64,000 nt of DNA from Emticicia sp. CRIBPO (lineage in GTDB: Bacteria; Bacteroidota; Bacteroidia; Cytophagales; Spirosomataceae). The stretch spans positions 248,001 through 312,000 of the forward strand of contig NZ_JAAAKV010000001.1 of assembly GCF_009905725.1 (NCBI RefSeq). The letters run 5' to 3'. A program made the position numbers and the translations under genes. The notes below the pieces were generated by a model that saw only the letters and a program-made list of their open reading frames with translations, ran no database searches and was not told the DNA's origin. Within the stretch, counting starts at the first letter, position 1, and each line of letters opens with the position of its first letter. Shown piece after piece: positions 44,103 through 51,909 of the stretch.

Positions 44103-44615
44103 ATGAAATCAGCTGTTATACTGTTACTTTTACTTACAGGTTGTTCGTCCAAACACTTTCTGATCGGAACCACATTAGATGAAAGGGTGTCCGGAAATCA
44201 TCTCACTTTTAACATCATCAATGCTGACGAAGACACTGATCTGTCGGCAAAAGAGAATGAAACGATAAGAGAAGAAATCAAGCATGCCCTGCAAAGAAAA
44301 GGCATGATGTACAGCCCTGCCGGTTCGGATTTAATCGTAGTTTATAAATATTTCGAGAAGAAAACGAAAGTTATCAAGCAGAACTACCTTTACCTGCCTG
44401 AAGATAAAATACCCGACCTCTCCATCAAAAAGACGATGCCGAGGTCATTGCTCATGCAGATTTCAGATACCAACAACAACAGCGTCGTGTGGGGAGCTTA
44501 TGCTACGGACCTTCCGAAAAATCTGAATGAGCGGCAATATAAATCTGTCGTAAACCACCTGATCGGGAAACTAAAATATGACGATCGCACGTTTGTCTTT
44601 ACACAGACAAAATAA
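44103..44615 (+). CDS. DUF4136-like lipoprotein
   Basis: A 170-aa lipoprotein with a clear lipobox (LLLLLTGC, Cys near residue 14). The mature part has a DUF4136-like pattern: helix with REEIKHALQRKGMMY, DLIVVYKYFEKKTKVIKQNY, and the C-terminal helix LNERQYKSVVNHLIGKL. DUF4136 proteins are Bacteroidota and Proteobacteria envelope lipoproteins of unknown function. It is followed after 8 nt by a TTG-started membrane protein gene. Confidence 0.7.
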   Translation: MKSAVILLLLLTGCSSKHFLIGTTLDERVSGNHLTFNIINADEDTDLSAKENETIREEIKHALQRKGMMYSPAGSDLIVVYKYFEKKTKVIKQNYLYLPEDKIPDLSIKKTMPRSLLMQISDTNNNSVVWGAYATDLPKNLNERQYKSVVNHLIGKLKYDDRTFVFTQTK

Positions 44616-44623
44616 TTGCTGAT

Positions 44624-45469
44624 TTGAAAAAAACTTTTCCTTCTGTATTCAAAAGCCTGCATTTTCTCAGTTTGGACGTCGCTGCCGGTGCGGTCATATC
44701 CTCATGGATGTTCTGGAAACTCCCCTTGGGTACCGGTTCTCCTGACAGGGTTACGCTCATTACCCTGGGTATCTGCACCTGGTTTATTTACCTGACAGAC
44801 AGGCTTCTCGACATCATCCATACAGAAAAAGAAGAACTCACCCATCGTCACAGTTTCATTGCCAAGCATCAGTACAATATCCAGGTGCTGACCATCGCCC
44901 TGGGCCTGGCAGGTTTATTTCTGTGTTTTTTCATGCCGTTACATGTGCTTTTTCCGGGGATTGCCATCGCATTATGTATGGGGGGCTATTTCTTTCTGAT
45001 CAACAAAACAGGGCAGATCACGACGTTTTTCACCCATACCAAGGAGATTGCCGTAACCATCATCTATACTGCCGCTGTTGTGGGCATTCCTTTGTACAAC
45101 CGTTCGAGTTTAAATCTGAGCGACTGGATACTGGCGGCTTGTTTTCTGCTGATCGTTTTTCAAAACCTGATTACGTTCTCGTTGTTTGAGCATCTTGACA
45201 ATCCTGAAAACCACAACATTGTCAGGTTTACAGGAAAGAAAGCGGCCAAAAGAGTGATCAATTTTATTGCTCTGGTAGTCATTTTTACGGCCATTTTCCT
45301 GTTTTCAGGCGGAGCCGGCTACACCAATAAAGTAGCTTTGATTGAGGTTTTAATGACGCTTACACTGTCATTTATGCCGGCATTACCGGCTTTTTTCGCC
45401 GGCAACGAAAGATACCGCTGGCTGGGAGACCTCGTCTTTTTATATCCCTTACTTATTCTTTTTGCCTGA
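44624..45469 (+). CDS. Polytopic membrane protein, UbiA-like
   Basis: A 281-aa protein starting with TTG and having about eight hydrophobic segments. The motif YLTDRLLDIIHTEKEELTHR, near residue 57, resembles the Asp-rich motif 1 of UbiA-type prenyltransferases, but the second Asp-rich motif is not clear, so it may be a divergent or inactive member. It is 8 nt after the DUF4136-like gene. The 3' end overlaps the convergent gene at 45449 by 21 nt. Confidence 0.6.
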   Translation: MKKTFPSVFKSLHFLSLDVAAGAVISSWMFWKLPLGTGSPDRVTLITLGICTWFIYLTDRLLDIIHTEKEELTHRHSFIAKHQYNIQVLTIALGLAGLFLCFFMPLHVLFPGIAIALCMGGYFFLINKTGQITTFFTHTKEIAVTIIYTAAVVGIPLYNRSSLNLSDWILAACFLLIVFQNLITFSLFEHLDNPENHNIVRFTGKKAAKRVINFIALVVIFTAIFLFSGGAGYTNKVALIEVLMTLTLSFMPALPAFFAGNERYRWLGDLVFLYPLLILFA

Positions 45470-45670
45470 CTTGGGTTTCTTATCGTCTTCTTTGTTTTCT
45501 TCTATTTTCCTCTGGCCTCTTCTGTAAACATAGTACAGGAATCCTGCCAGCGAGAACATGAGAAAGAAGTAGCTGTCTTTTAAAGGCACACCTTTATAAA
45601 CCACCTGGTCAACCCACATGATCAGTAAGGCAAGACTGGCAAATAGTATCAGGGTATCGATTAATTTCAT
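45449..45670 (-). CDS. Small membrane protein (73 aa)
   Basis: A 73-aa protein with two membrane segments (LILFASLALLIMWV and DSYFFLMFSLAGFLYYVY) and a strongly charged C-terminal tail rich in Lys and Asp. I do not recognise a family. It is on the strand opposite the UbiA-like gene and shares 21 nt with its end. It lies 25 nt downstream of the cytochrome b5-like gene on the same strand, and may be co-transcribed with it. Confidence 0.6.
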   Translation of the reverse strand: MKLIDTLILFASLALLIMWVDQVVYKGVPLKDSYFFLMFSLAGFLYYVYRRGQRKIEENKEDDKKPKSGKKNK

Positions 45671-45695
45671 TGGTCTGTAATGTTTGGGTAAATGA

Positions 45696-45980
45696 TCAGG
45701 AAAGTTTTCCTATGATCTCAAATTTTTCAAAAACTTTTTCGGTGTGCGGAGCATCTTTCAGCTCTTCGGTCAGGTCCTGCCCTGCCCAGTGCTCATAATG
45801 CGTGCCGTTTCTCCATAACCTGGAAGAGCCTACATCGTAGATATTTCCGTTGAAAGCCACCCAGATTTCTTCTTTATCCCGGCCATTTCTCAGGGCAAGC
45901 TGATTTTTTGTAAAAACTTTCAACGTTTTGTCATTTTTTATCGTATTAATATCAAATGCAAATTTATCAGGTTTTAACAC
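45696..45980 (-). CDS. Cytochrome b5-like heme/steroid-binding domain protein
   Basis: A 94-aa protein that is almost all a cytochrome b5-like domain: VFTKNQLALRNGRDKEEIWV, AFNGNIYDVGSSRLWRNG and HYEHWAGQDLTEELKDAPH, with the candidate axial histidines in the last block. It has no signal peptide; the first 20 residues are variable. Members bind heme or steroids and act in electron transfer or membrane-associated roles. The next gene on the strand is a small membrane protein. Confidence 0.8.
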   Translation of the reverse strand: MLKPDKFAFDINTIKNDKTLKVFTKNQLALRNGRDKEEIWVAFNGNIYDVGSSRLWRNGTHYEHWAGQDLTEELKDAPHTEKVFEKFEIIGKLS

Positions 45981-46016
45981 TTGATTATCCGGTTTATAAA
46001 AAAAATGGTAAAATTA

Positions 46017-46047
46017 TTGTCATTGAGAGCCGAAAGAAATATATTCG
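46017..46047 (+). promoter_or_regulatory. Promoter before the lipoprotein gene at 46081
   Basis: TTG at 46017-46019, 20-nt spacer and TATATTCG at 46040-46047, one mismatch from TAnnTTTG, 33 nt before the ATG. Confidence 0.4.
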
Positions 46048-46080
46048 CAAATTGAATTAAACAATTAAATATTCTTTTCC

Positions 46081-46527
46081 ATGAACAAAAAAATATTGCT
46101 GTCGGCAATTCTTGCGTGTTCTGTATTTGTGATCTCTTCATGCAAAACAAAAGTTACGCCGCTTTCAGAGAAAATAGCCAAGGTATGGACAGCACGTCTG
46201 GTGAAAGAAAACAATGAGATTGTATATCAAAACGGAGCTACTTCCAATATCAAACCAGGTTACTCATCTTACCGTCTTGATTTATCTTCTGCCCCGACTG
46301 CCATTATCAAGGATGTGGACGGCGGAACTTACTCAGGAACGTACAGTTTACAGGGAGAAACCAAATTACTGATCACCGGACTTAATCCTCAGCCAACGGG
46401 GACTGGTGGAAATCTTAACTTCACCATCACATCTATCGGAGATGCTGAATTAATCCTGACGGCCGATCAGGCCTATCCGAAAACAGGCAATACGACCAAC
46501 ACTTATACCCTGATTTCGGCTCAATAA
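46081..46527 (+). CDS. Lipoprotein of unknown function (148 aa)
   Basis: A 148-aa protein with a signal peptide ending in ISSCKTK (cysteine near residue 21). The mature part is beta-rich and has YSSYRLDLSSAPTAIIKDVD, GTYSGTYSLQGETKLLITGL and ELILTADQAYPKTGNTTNTY, resembling lipocalin-like Bacteroidota lipoproteins with a conserved repeating beta-strand plan. I cannot name the family with certainty. It is transcribed alone with a strong terminator, which overlaps the thiL promoter region. Confidence 0.65.
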   Translation: MNKKILLSAILACSVFVISSCKTKVTPLSEKIAKVWTARLVKENNEIVYQNGATSNIKPGYSSYRLDLSSAPTAIIKDVDGGTYSGTYSLQGETKLLITGLNPQPTGTGGNLNFTITSIGDAELILTADQAYPKTGNTTNTYTLISAQ

Positions 46528-46551
46528 GACACAAGTCAATTTTTTATATCG

Positions 46552-46582
46552 AAAAGGCAGAACCCGGGTTCTGCCTTTTTTT
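46552..46582 (+). terminator. Intrinsic terminator after the 46081 gene
   Basis: AAAAGGCAGAACC / GGTTCTGCCTTTTT stem around CGG, followed by seven T residues. Confidence 0.85.
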
Positions 46583-46606
46583 GTTTTATAGCCGGTAAAT
46601 AAATCG

Positions 46607-46614
46607 TATTTTTG
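46607..46614 (+). promoter_or_regulatory. thiL promoter, probably leaderless
   Basis: TATTTTTG ends 4 nt before the thiL ATG at 46619, so a start at +1 would fall at or next to the codon. A TTG lies 23 nt upstream at the end of the preceding terminator. Confidence 0.5.
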
Positions 46615-46618
46615 CACC

Positions 46619-47644
46619 ATGGAAGAACAAAAACTATCAGATCTCGGTGAATTCGGGCTCATTAACCGCATCAAAGAAAAAGTAAGTCTATATCATTCTG
46701 AAAGCATAAAAGGCATCGGTGACGACGCCGCCGTCATCGACAACGGGCAGAAATATACCCTCGTCAGCACAGATTTGCTGGTTGAAGGCGTACATTTTGA
46801 CCTCGCTTATGTTCCGTTGGCTCACCTGGGTTACAAAGCCGTCGCCGTCAATGTCTCTGATATTGCGGCCATGAATGGCATTCCAAAGCAAATTACGGTT
46901 TCAATTGCTATCAGCAGCCGTTTCGGACTGGAAGCCATCGATGAACTTTATGAAGGCATTAATGCTGCCTGTGAAAACTACAAGGTAGACCTGGTGGGTG
47001 GCGACACCTCTTCCTCGAGGTCAGGCCTGATCATCTCAGTGACGGCGGTCGGTGAAGTGGAAAAAGACAAGATTGCTTACAGGCACGGAGCCGGTTTGAA
47101 CGATATCGTTTGTGTAACAGGTGACCTTGGGGCGGCCTATGCCGGCCTTCAGATCCTGGAGCGTGAAAAACAGGTATTTTTAGCCAATCCGGAAATGCAG
47201 CCGGAACTGGATAACAAAAGTTATGTCGTAGGCCGTCAGCTTAAACCTGAAGGCAGGACAGATATTGTTCATGAACTTTACGCCAAGGGAATTGTACCTA
47301 CTTCGATGATCGACATCTCTGACGGGTTAGCTTCAGAAATTTTACACCTGAGCACTGCCTCCGGTCTTGGATTTACTGTTTTTGTGGATAATATCCCGAT
47401 CGAAAACCAGACCCTCGAGACGTCGTCTGAGCTAAACCTGAGCCCGATTACGATGGTCATGAACGGCGGAGAGGATTACGAATTGCTGATGACGATCAGC
47501 CAGGCTGATTTTGAAAAAATAAAAGGTATTCCGGAAATTACCCCGATCGGGTTTGTGACGGAAGACAAGAATAATGTACTGGTGCTGAATTCCGGCGAAA
47601 GGGCCCAGATTACCGCCCAGGGCTGGAATCATATCAAACCATAA
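46619..47644 (+). CDS. thiL: Thiamine-monophosphate kinase
   Basis: A 341-aa ThiL. The N-terminal ATP/substrate block is GIGDDAAVIDNGQKYTLVS TD with the paired Asp motifs, then YVPLAHLGYKAVAVNVSDIA, LVGGDTSSSRSG, VTGDLGAAYAGLQILE, MIDISDGLASEILHL and VMNGGEDYELLMTIS. It makes thiamine diphosphate from thiamine monophosphate and ATP. No other thi gene is in the window, and no TPP riboswitch is seen. Confidence 0.95.
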   Translation: MEEQKLSDLGEFGLINRIKEKVSLYHSESIKGIGDDAAVIDNGQKYTLVSTDLLVEGVHFDLAYVPLAHLGYKAVAVNVSDIAAMNGIPKQITVSIAISSRFGLEAIDELYEGINAACENYKVDLVGGDTSSSRSGLIISVTAVGEVEKDKIAYRHGAGLNDIVCVTGDLGAAYAGLQILEREKQVFLANPEMQPELDNKSYVVGRQLKPEGRTDIVHELYAKGIVPTSMIDISDGLASEILHLSTASGLGFTVFVDNIPIENQTLETSSELNLSPITMVMNGGEDYELLMTISQADFEKIKGIPEITPIGFVTEDKNNVLVLNSGERAQITAQGWNHIKP

Positions 47645-47667
47645 GATTATCCGACAGAAAGTATTTG

Positions 47668-47700
47668 AAAGCCCGGCACAACCGGGCTTTATTATTTTTA
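47668..47700 (+). terminator. Intrinsic terminator after thiL
   Basis: AAAGCCCGG / CCGGGCTTT with a 5-nt loop, then ATTATTTTT. Confidence 0.8.
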
Positions 47701-47875
47701 TGCTTCACGGATAATACTTCTCCGGCATTCCTCCGGGAAAAACCCTAGTTTCGAAGATAAAAACCGGAATAAAATTCTTTCAGATTTCAGTTTGGCAAAA
47801 GATTTACTAATTTCATGCTTAAATTGAAAAGTGATGCATTTTTTAACACTATTAATTATTCAACCATAATACAAA

Positions 47876-50869
47876 ATGAAGAAATACCTAGTAATGATTT
47901 TGCTTGGGGGCATCTCTCTGGCCTTCTACCAGGACAAAAAACTCAGCCTCGAAGATTACCAAAAACTTTCCAATGAAGAAAAAAGAAGTGTAGCACATGC
48001 CCTTGACGGCATAGACCTGCTTGACGAAGACCTTGACATTACGTTATTTGCCTCTGAGCCTATGATGATGAATCCGACCAACATGGACATCGATCAGAAA
48101 GGAAGGGTATGGATATGCGAAGCCTACAACTACAGGAATGCCCTGAATCCGAGAAATCCTTACAACAAGTCCGGTGACCGCATCCTGATCATGGAAGACA
48201 CCAACGGAGATGGCAAAGCCGATACTTCTAAGGTATTTTACCAGGGAGAAGACATTAACGCTGCCCTGGGCATCAGTGTCATGGGCAACAAAGTGTTTGT
48301 TTCCTGCAGCCCTAATGTGTTCGTATTCACAGACACCAATGGTGACGACATTCCTGACAAAAAAGAGATACTTTTCAAAGGCATCCAGGGTCAGCAGCAT
48401 GACCACGGTATGCACGCGTTTGTTTTCGGACCTGACGGAAAACTATATTTTAACCACGGCAACGAAGGAAAAGGCTTGCTTGACAAAAACGGTCAGCCCA
48501 TCAAAGATGATCTGGGAAGGGTGATCAACAACGACGGAAAACCTTATCGCGAGGGCATGATTTACAGGTCGGATGCTGATGGCAACAACGTGGAAATCAG
48601 GGCCTGGAATTTCAGAAATAATTTTGAAGTGGCCGTGGATTCCTATGGCAGAATGTGGCAGTCGGATAACGATGATGATGGTAACCGCTCTACCCGTATC
48701 AACTACGTCATGGATTATGGTAATTATGGTTTCAAAGACGAAATCACCGGAGCCGACTGGAGAATCAGGAGAACCAACATGGAAGACTCTGTTTTTCATC
48801 AGCACTGGCACCTGAACGACCCCGGCGTAGTGCCGAATCTGCTGCAGACCTATGCGGGATCGCCTACCGGTATTATTGTTTATGAAGGTAAATTACTCCC
48901 TCAGAAATATCAGAACAAGGTTATCCACTGCGATGCCGGACCGAATATTGTAAGGGCCTACCCTACCCAGAAAAAAGGGGCGGGTTTTACTGCCGGAATC
49001 CTGAATATACTGGACGGTTCAAAAAGAGACCAGTGGTTCAGACCCTCAGACATCACAGTGGCCCCTGACGGTTCCATCTTTGTTTCCGACTGGTATGATC
49101 CGGGTGTCGGCGGACACGCCATGGGAGATTCACTGCGTGGAAGGGTCTACAGAATTGCTCCGAAAGGCTCCAGGTACAATGTTCCGAAATATAACTATGG
49201 CGACCCGAAAAGTGTTGTTGAAGCTCTTCAGAACCCGAATCTGGCGATCAGGTATATGGCCTGGAATGCTTTGCACAACATGGGAGCCAAGGCAGAAGCA
49301 GAACTGGCTAATCTCTATAAAAGCGGAGAATCAGCTATGAGAGCCAGGGCTTTGTGGTTGCTTGCAGATATTAATGGTTCTTATCTTGACGCCGCTTCGA
49401 CAGACAAAGATGAGGACATCAGGGTAACAGCCGTCAGAATAGCTGCAGAGAACAGCAAAACGCCGAAAACTTTCTACAGCAAAATGGCTGCCGACAACTC
49501 TGTTCAAGTCAAAAGAGAAGTCTTGCTGGCCATCAGGCATAAAAACTACGGCGACATCTGGACCCAGCTGGCCAATGATTACAAGTCAGGAGACAGATGG
49601 TACCTGGAGGCTCTGGGAGTCTCTGCCGATGGTGCCTGGGACAGTTATTTGCCGGAGTACAGCAAAGGTAAACCGCAAAACTGGCTGGAAGCCGACGCCT
49701 CTAAAGACATTGTCTGGAGAAGCCGTTCCAATCAGACCACGGGCTTGCTGGCCGACCTGATCAAAAAATCGGAAGGCAAAAACAAGCTGAGGTACTACAG
49801 GGCTTTTGATTTCCAGAATGATGCGAACAAAAACAACGTCCTTCTGACTTTGTTGAAAGCCAGCAAGTCGACCGACGAAAAAGTAATCATATTCAAGCAC
49901 TTCGATCAGAAAACGATCAGGACCAATCCTGATTTTGTAAAGGAGCTGCCATTAGTAGTAAATGCGATCGAAAACCCTTATGATTTTCTTGAAATCCTCA
50001 ACAAATACGAGGTCAAGACGCAGTATGAGCGATTGAGAAAACTAATGTTTGAATCGACCGACAGAAGACTGAACGGCGAAGCTTCAAGAACCATGGTGCA
50101 GCTTTACGGAGCAGAACCGTTCAAAAAGATGCTGCTTGATCCTAAAGTGGCTGTTAAAGCGATTCAAAGATTCGGCAGCGTGGATGTAGAGGCTATTACT
50201 GCACAGTTGGTACCGATATTCACTTCCAAAAAATATCCGCTGAACTACCGCCAGGAAGCTATGAAGGCAATGGCCGGATGGAACAGTGAAGAAACGCTCT
50301 GGAAGTTGTTCCAGGACAATAAAATCCCGGAAGATGTGATGCCTGAAGCCAGAAATATCCTGACCAGGACCTGGCATTCGGATATCAAGGCCGCTGCCAA
50401 CAAAATATTCGAAAAAGACATGGTTAAAACCGAAAAGGTAGATGTGGCAGCTCTTGTAAAACAAAAAGGTGACGTAGCTAAAGGTAAAGAAGTGTTTGAC
50501 ATGTATTGTCAGACCTGCCACGTGGTCAACGGTGCAGGCAATGACTTTGGTCCGGGCCTGAGCCTGATCGGCAAGAAATTCCCTAAAGAAGGACTTTACA
50601 ACGCTATTCTTTATCCTAGTGAAGGGATCAGTTTCGGTTATGAAGGACACAAAATATCCATGAAAGATGGTTCTGAAATGCAGGCCATCATCACCAGCAA
50701 AACTGAGAACGAACTGATGCTGAAATTCCCGGGATCAGGCACTCCGACCCCTTACAAAAGGTCTGCGATCAAATCAACAGAAGAGATCAAGGAGTCGCTG
50801 ATGCCTAAGTTTCCGCTTCAGAACAAAGAACTTGTAGACCTTGTGGAATACCTGAGTGCTCTGAAATAA
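47876..50869 (+). CDS. Membrane-bound dehydrogenase/heme-binding protein with HEAT repeats
   Basis: A 997-aa exported protein. After a signal peptide (VMILLGGISLAFYQ) comes a beta-propeller like that of membrane-bound dehydrogenases (TIGR02604) with blocks PTNMDIDQKGRVWICEAYNY, EDTNGDGKADT, FTDTNGDDIPD and PSDITVAPDGSIFVSDWYDPG; the NGD/DDD repeats look like calcium-binding turns. A HEAT-repeat region follows (about 430-830). The C-terminus has a heme c motif, CQTCH near residue 878, in the TIGR02603-type domain ending SLMPKFPLQNKELVDLVEYL. It should be a periplasmic sugar-type dehydrogenase that passes electrons through its own cytochrome. It is single-copy here. Confidence 0.88.
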   Translation: MKKYLVMILLGGISLAFYQDKKLSLEDYQKLSNEEKRSVAHALDGIDLLDEDLDITLFASEPMMMNPTNMDIDQKGRVWICEAYNYRNALNPRNPYNKSGDRILIMEDTNGDGKADTSKVFYQGEDINAALGISVMGNKVFVSCSPNVFVFTDTNGDDIPDKKEILFKGIQGQQHDHGMHAFVFGPDGKLYFNHGNEGKGLLDKNGQPIKDDLGRVINNDGKPYREGMIYRSDADGNNVEIRAWNFRNNFEVAVDSYGRMWQSDNDDDGNRSTRINYVMDYGNYGFKDEITGADWRIRRTNMEDSVFHQHWHLNDPGVVPNLLQTYAGSPTGIIVYEGKLLPQKYQNKVIHCDAGPNIVRAYPTQKKGAGFTAGILNILDGSKRDQWFRPSDITVAPDGSIFVSDWYDPGVGGHAMGDSLRGRVYRIAPKGSRYNVPKYNYGDPKSVVEALQNPNLAIRYMAWNALHNMGAKAEAELANLYKSGESAMRARALWLLADINGSYLDAASTDKDEDIRVTAVRIAAENSKTPKTFYSKMAADNSVQVKREVLLAIRHKNYGDIWTQLANDYKSGDRWYLEALGVSADGAWDSYLPEYSKGKPQNWLEADASKDIVWRSRSNQTTGLLADLIKKSEGKNKLRYYRAFDFQNDANKNNVLLTLLKASKSTDEKVIIFKHFDQKTIRTNPDFVKELPLVVNAIENPYDFLEILNKYEVKTQYERLRKLMFESTDRRLNGEASRTMVQLYGAEPFKKMLLDPKVAVKAIQRFGSVDVEAITAQLVPIFTSKKYPLNYRQEAMKAMAGWNSEETLWKLFQDNKIPEDVMPEARNILTRTWHSDIKAAANKIFEKDMVKTEKVDVAALVKQKGDVAKGKEVFDMYCQTCHVVNGAGNDFGPGLSLIGKKFPKEGLYNAILYPSEGISFGYEGHKISMKDGSEMQAIITSKTENELMLKFPGSGTPTPYKRSAIKSTEEIKESLMPKFPLQNKELVDLVEYLSALK

Positions 50870-50880
50870 AATACTTTTTT

Positions 50881-50938
50881 AGTATGTTTTAATTTCTGTT
50901 TCGTTTATTTTGAAGCCGGAATTAAAACATACTTTAAA
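50881..50938 (+). terminator. Perfect 14-bp inverted repeat after the dehydrogenase gene
   Basis: AGTATGTTTTAATT / AATTAAAACATACT with a 25-nt loop, then TTAAATTT. It may be a terminator, although the loop is long and the arms are A/T-rich. Confidence 0.5.
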
Positions 50939-50949
50939 TTTATTCACAG

Positions 50950-51621
50950 ATGAAAAGAATCATAGCCGCTTTAACGTTAGCCACACTTTTTGTATTTCCC
51001 ACCTACGCTCAGACGGTCCTTAAAGAAGGAGAAATTATTTTCGGGGCAGAATGGCAACTCCCGCCCGGTGCTCCTGAAGGTTTAAATGAAAGCTTACCTA
51101 AAGAAATCAGCTCATTTTACAAAGGCACAAAGACATACTCCAAAATCGCGATTGAGGTCATGGGCCAGGAAACGGTTGTCAGGGTATTTATGGACAACGA
51201 CCCTTTACAATCCACCCTGTTAATGGACATGATGGGACAAAAATTCGGAATACGCACCAGCACAGAAGACTTCAAAAAGATATATGATACTTTAAAGGTA
51301 GAGTTCGAATACCTGAAAGAGTACAAAGACATCATCGGTTACAAATCCCAGAAAGTGATGATGAACAACAAATCTACCAATGAACAGTCTGAAATGTGGG
51401 TTACAGAACAACTTTCATTGCCTGCCAACCAGTACACCATGTATTTTAAAGGGTTAAAAGGCGTACCGCTGGAATTCAACCAGACCCAAAACGGTATGAA
51501 AATAAAGCTGATAGCCAAGAAACTGATTGAAAAAACACTTCCTGACGACCTTTTTGCCGTCCCTGACGGTTACCAGGTTATTTCGCTGGAAGAAGCACTT
51601 AAAATGGGATTCCAAAATTAA
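50950..51621 (+). CDS. Exported protein of unknown function (GLPGLI/DUF4412-like)
   Basis: A 223-aa protein with a signal peptide (LTLATLFVFPTYAQ). The mature part starts with VLKEGEIIFGAEWQLPPGAP and then beta strands with LLMDMMGQKFGIR, ILEYKDIIGYKSQKVMM-type repeats and SEMWVTEQLSLPANQYTMYF. This plan resembles GLPGLI or DUF4412-type Bacteroidota secreted proteins; I can only place it loosely. It is 4 nt upstream of the SelT/W/H gene, so it is probably in one operon with it. Confidence 0.65.
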   Translation: MKRIIAALTLATLFVFPTYAQTVLKEGEIIFGAEWQLPPGAPEGLNESLPKEISSFYKGTKTYSKIAIEVMGQETVVRVFMDNDPLQSTLLMDMMGQKFGIRTSTEDFKKIYDTLKVEFEYLKEYKDIIGYKSQKVMMNNKSTNEQSEMWVTEQLSLPANQYTMYFKGLKGVPLEFNQTQNGMKIKLIAKKLIEKTLPDDLFAVPDGYQVISLEEALKMGFQN

Positions 51622-51625
51622 TACC

Positions 51626-51907
51626 ATGAAGAAAGCAAACATTACGATAGAGTATTGCCCCAAATGTGGCTGGCTGCTCAGATCAGCCTGGATGGCCCAG
51701 GAACTACTGACCACCTTTGAACTGGAGATTGACTCGGTGAGTCTAAAGCCTTCAGAAACCGGGGGGCTGTTCCAGATTTCGGTAGACGGGGACGTCATCT
51801 ATGACCGTAAAACCGCCGGAGGCTTTCCGCAACCCAAAGAACTGAAACAACTGATCAGGGATAAAATCGCTCCCGATAAATCACTGGGACATTCTGAAGC
51901 TAAATAA
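51626..51907 (+). CDS. SelT/SelW/SelH-family thioredoxin-like protein
   Basis: A frame extends up to 51527, but ATG at 51626 starts the family: 93 aa with EYCPKCGWLLRSAWMAQELL, i.e. a CxxC redox site, then SLKPSETGGLFQISVDGDVI and GGFPQPKELKQLIRDKI. In eukaryotes some members are selenoproteins, but here both positions are cysteine. They are cytoplasmic redox proteins of poorly known role. The start lies 4 nt after the previous stop and 2 nt before the chloride-channel gene. Confidence 0.9.
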   Translation: MKKANITIEYCPKCGWLLRSAWMAQELLTTFELEIDSVSLKPSETGGLFQISVDGDVIYDRKTAGGFPQPKELKQLIRDKIAPDKSLGHSEAK

Positions 51908-51909
51908 AT

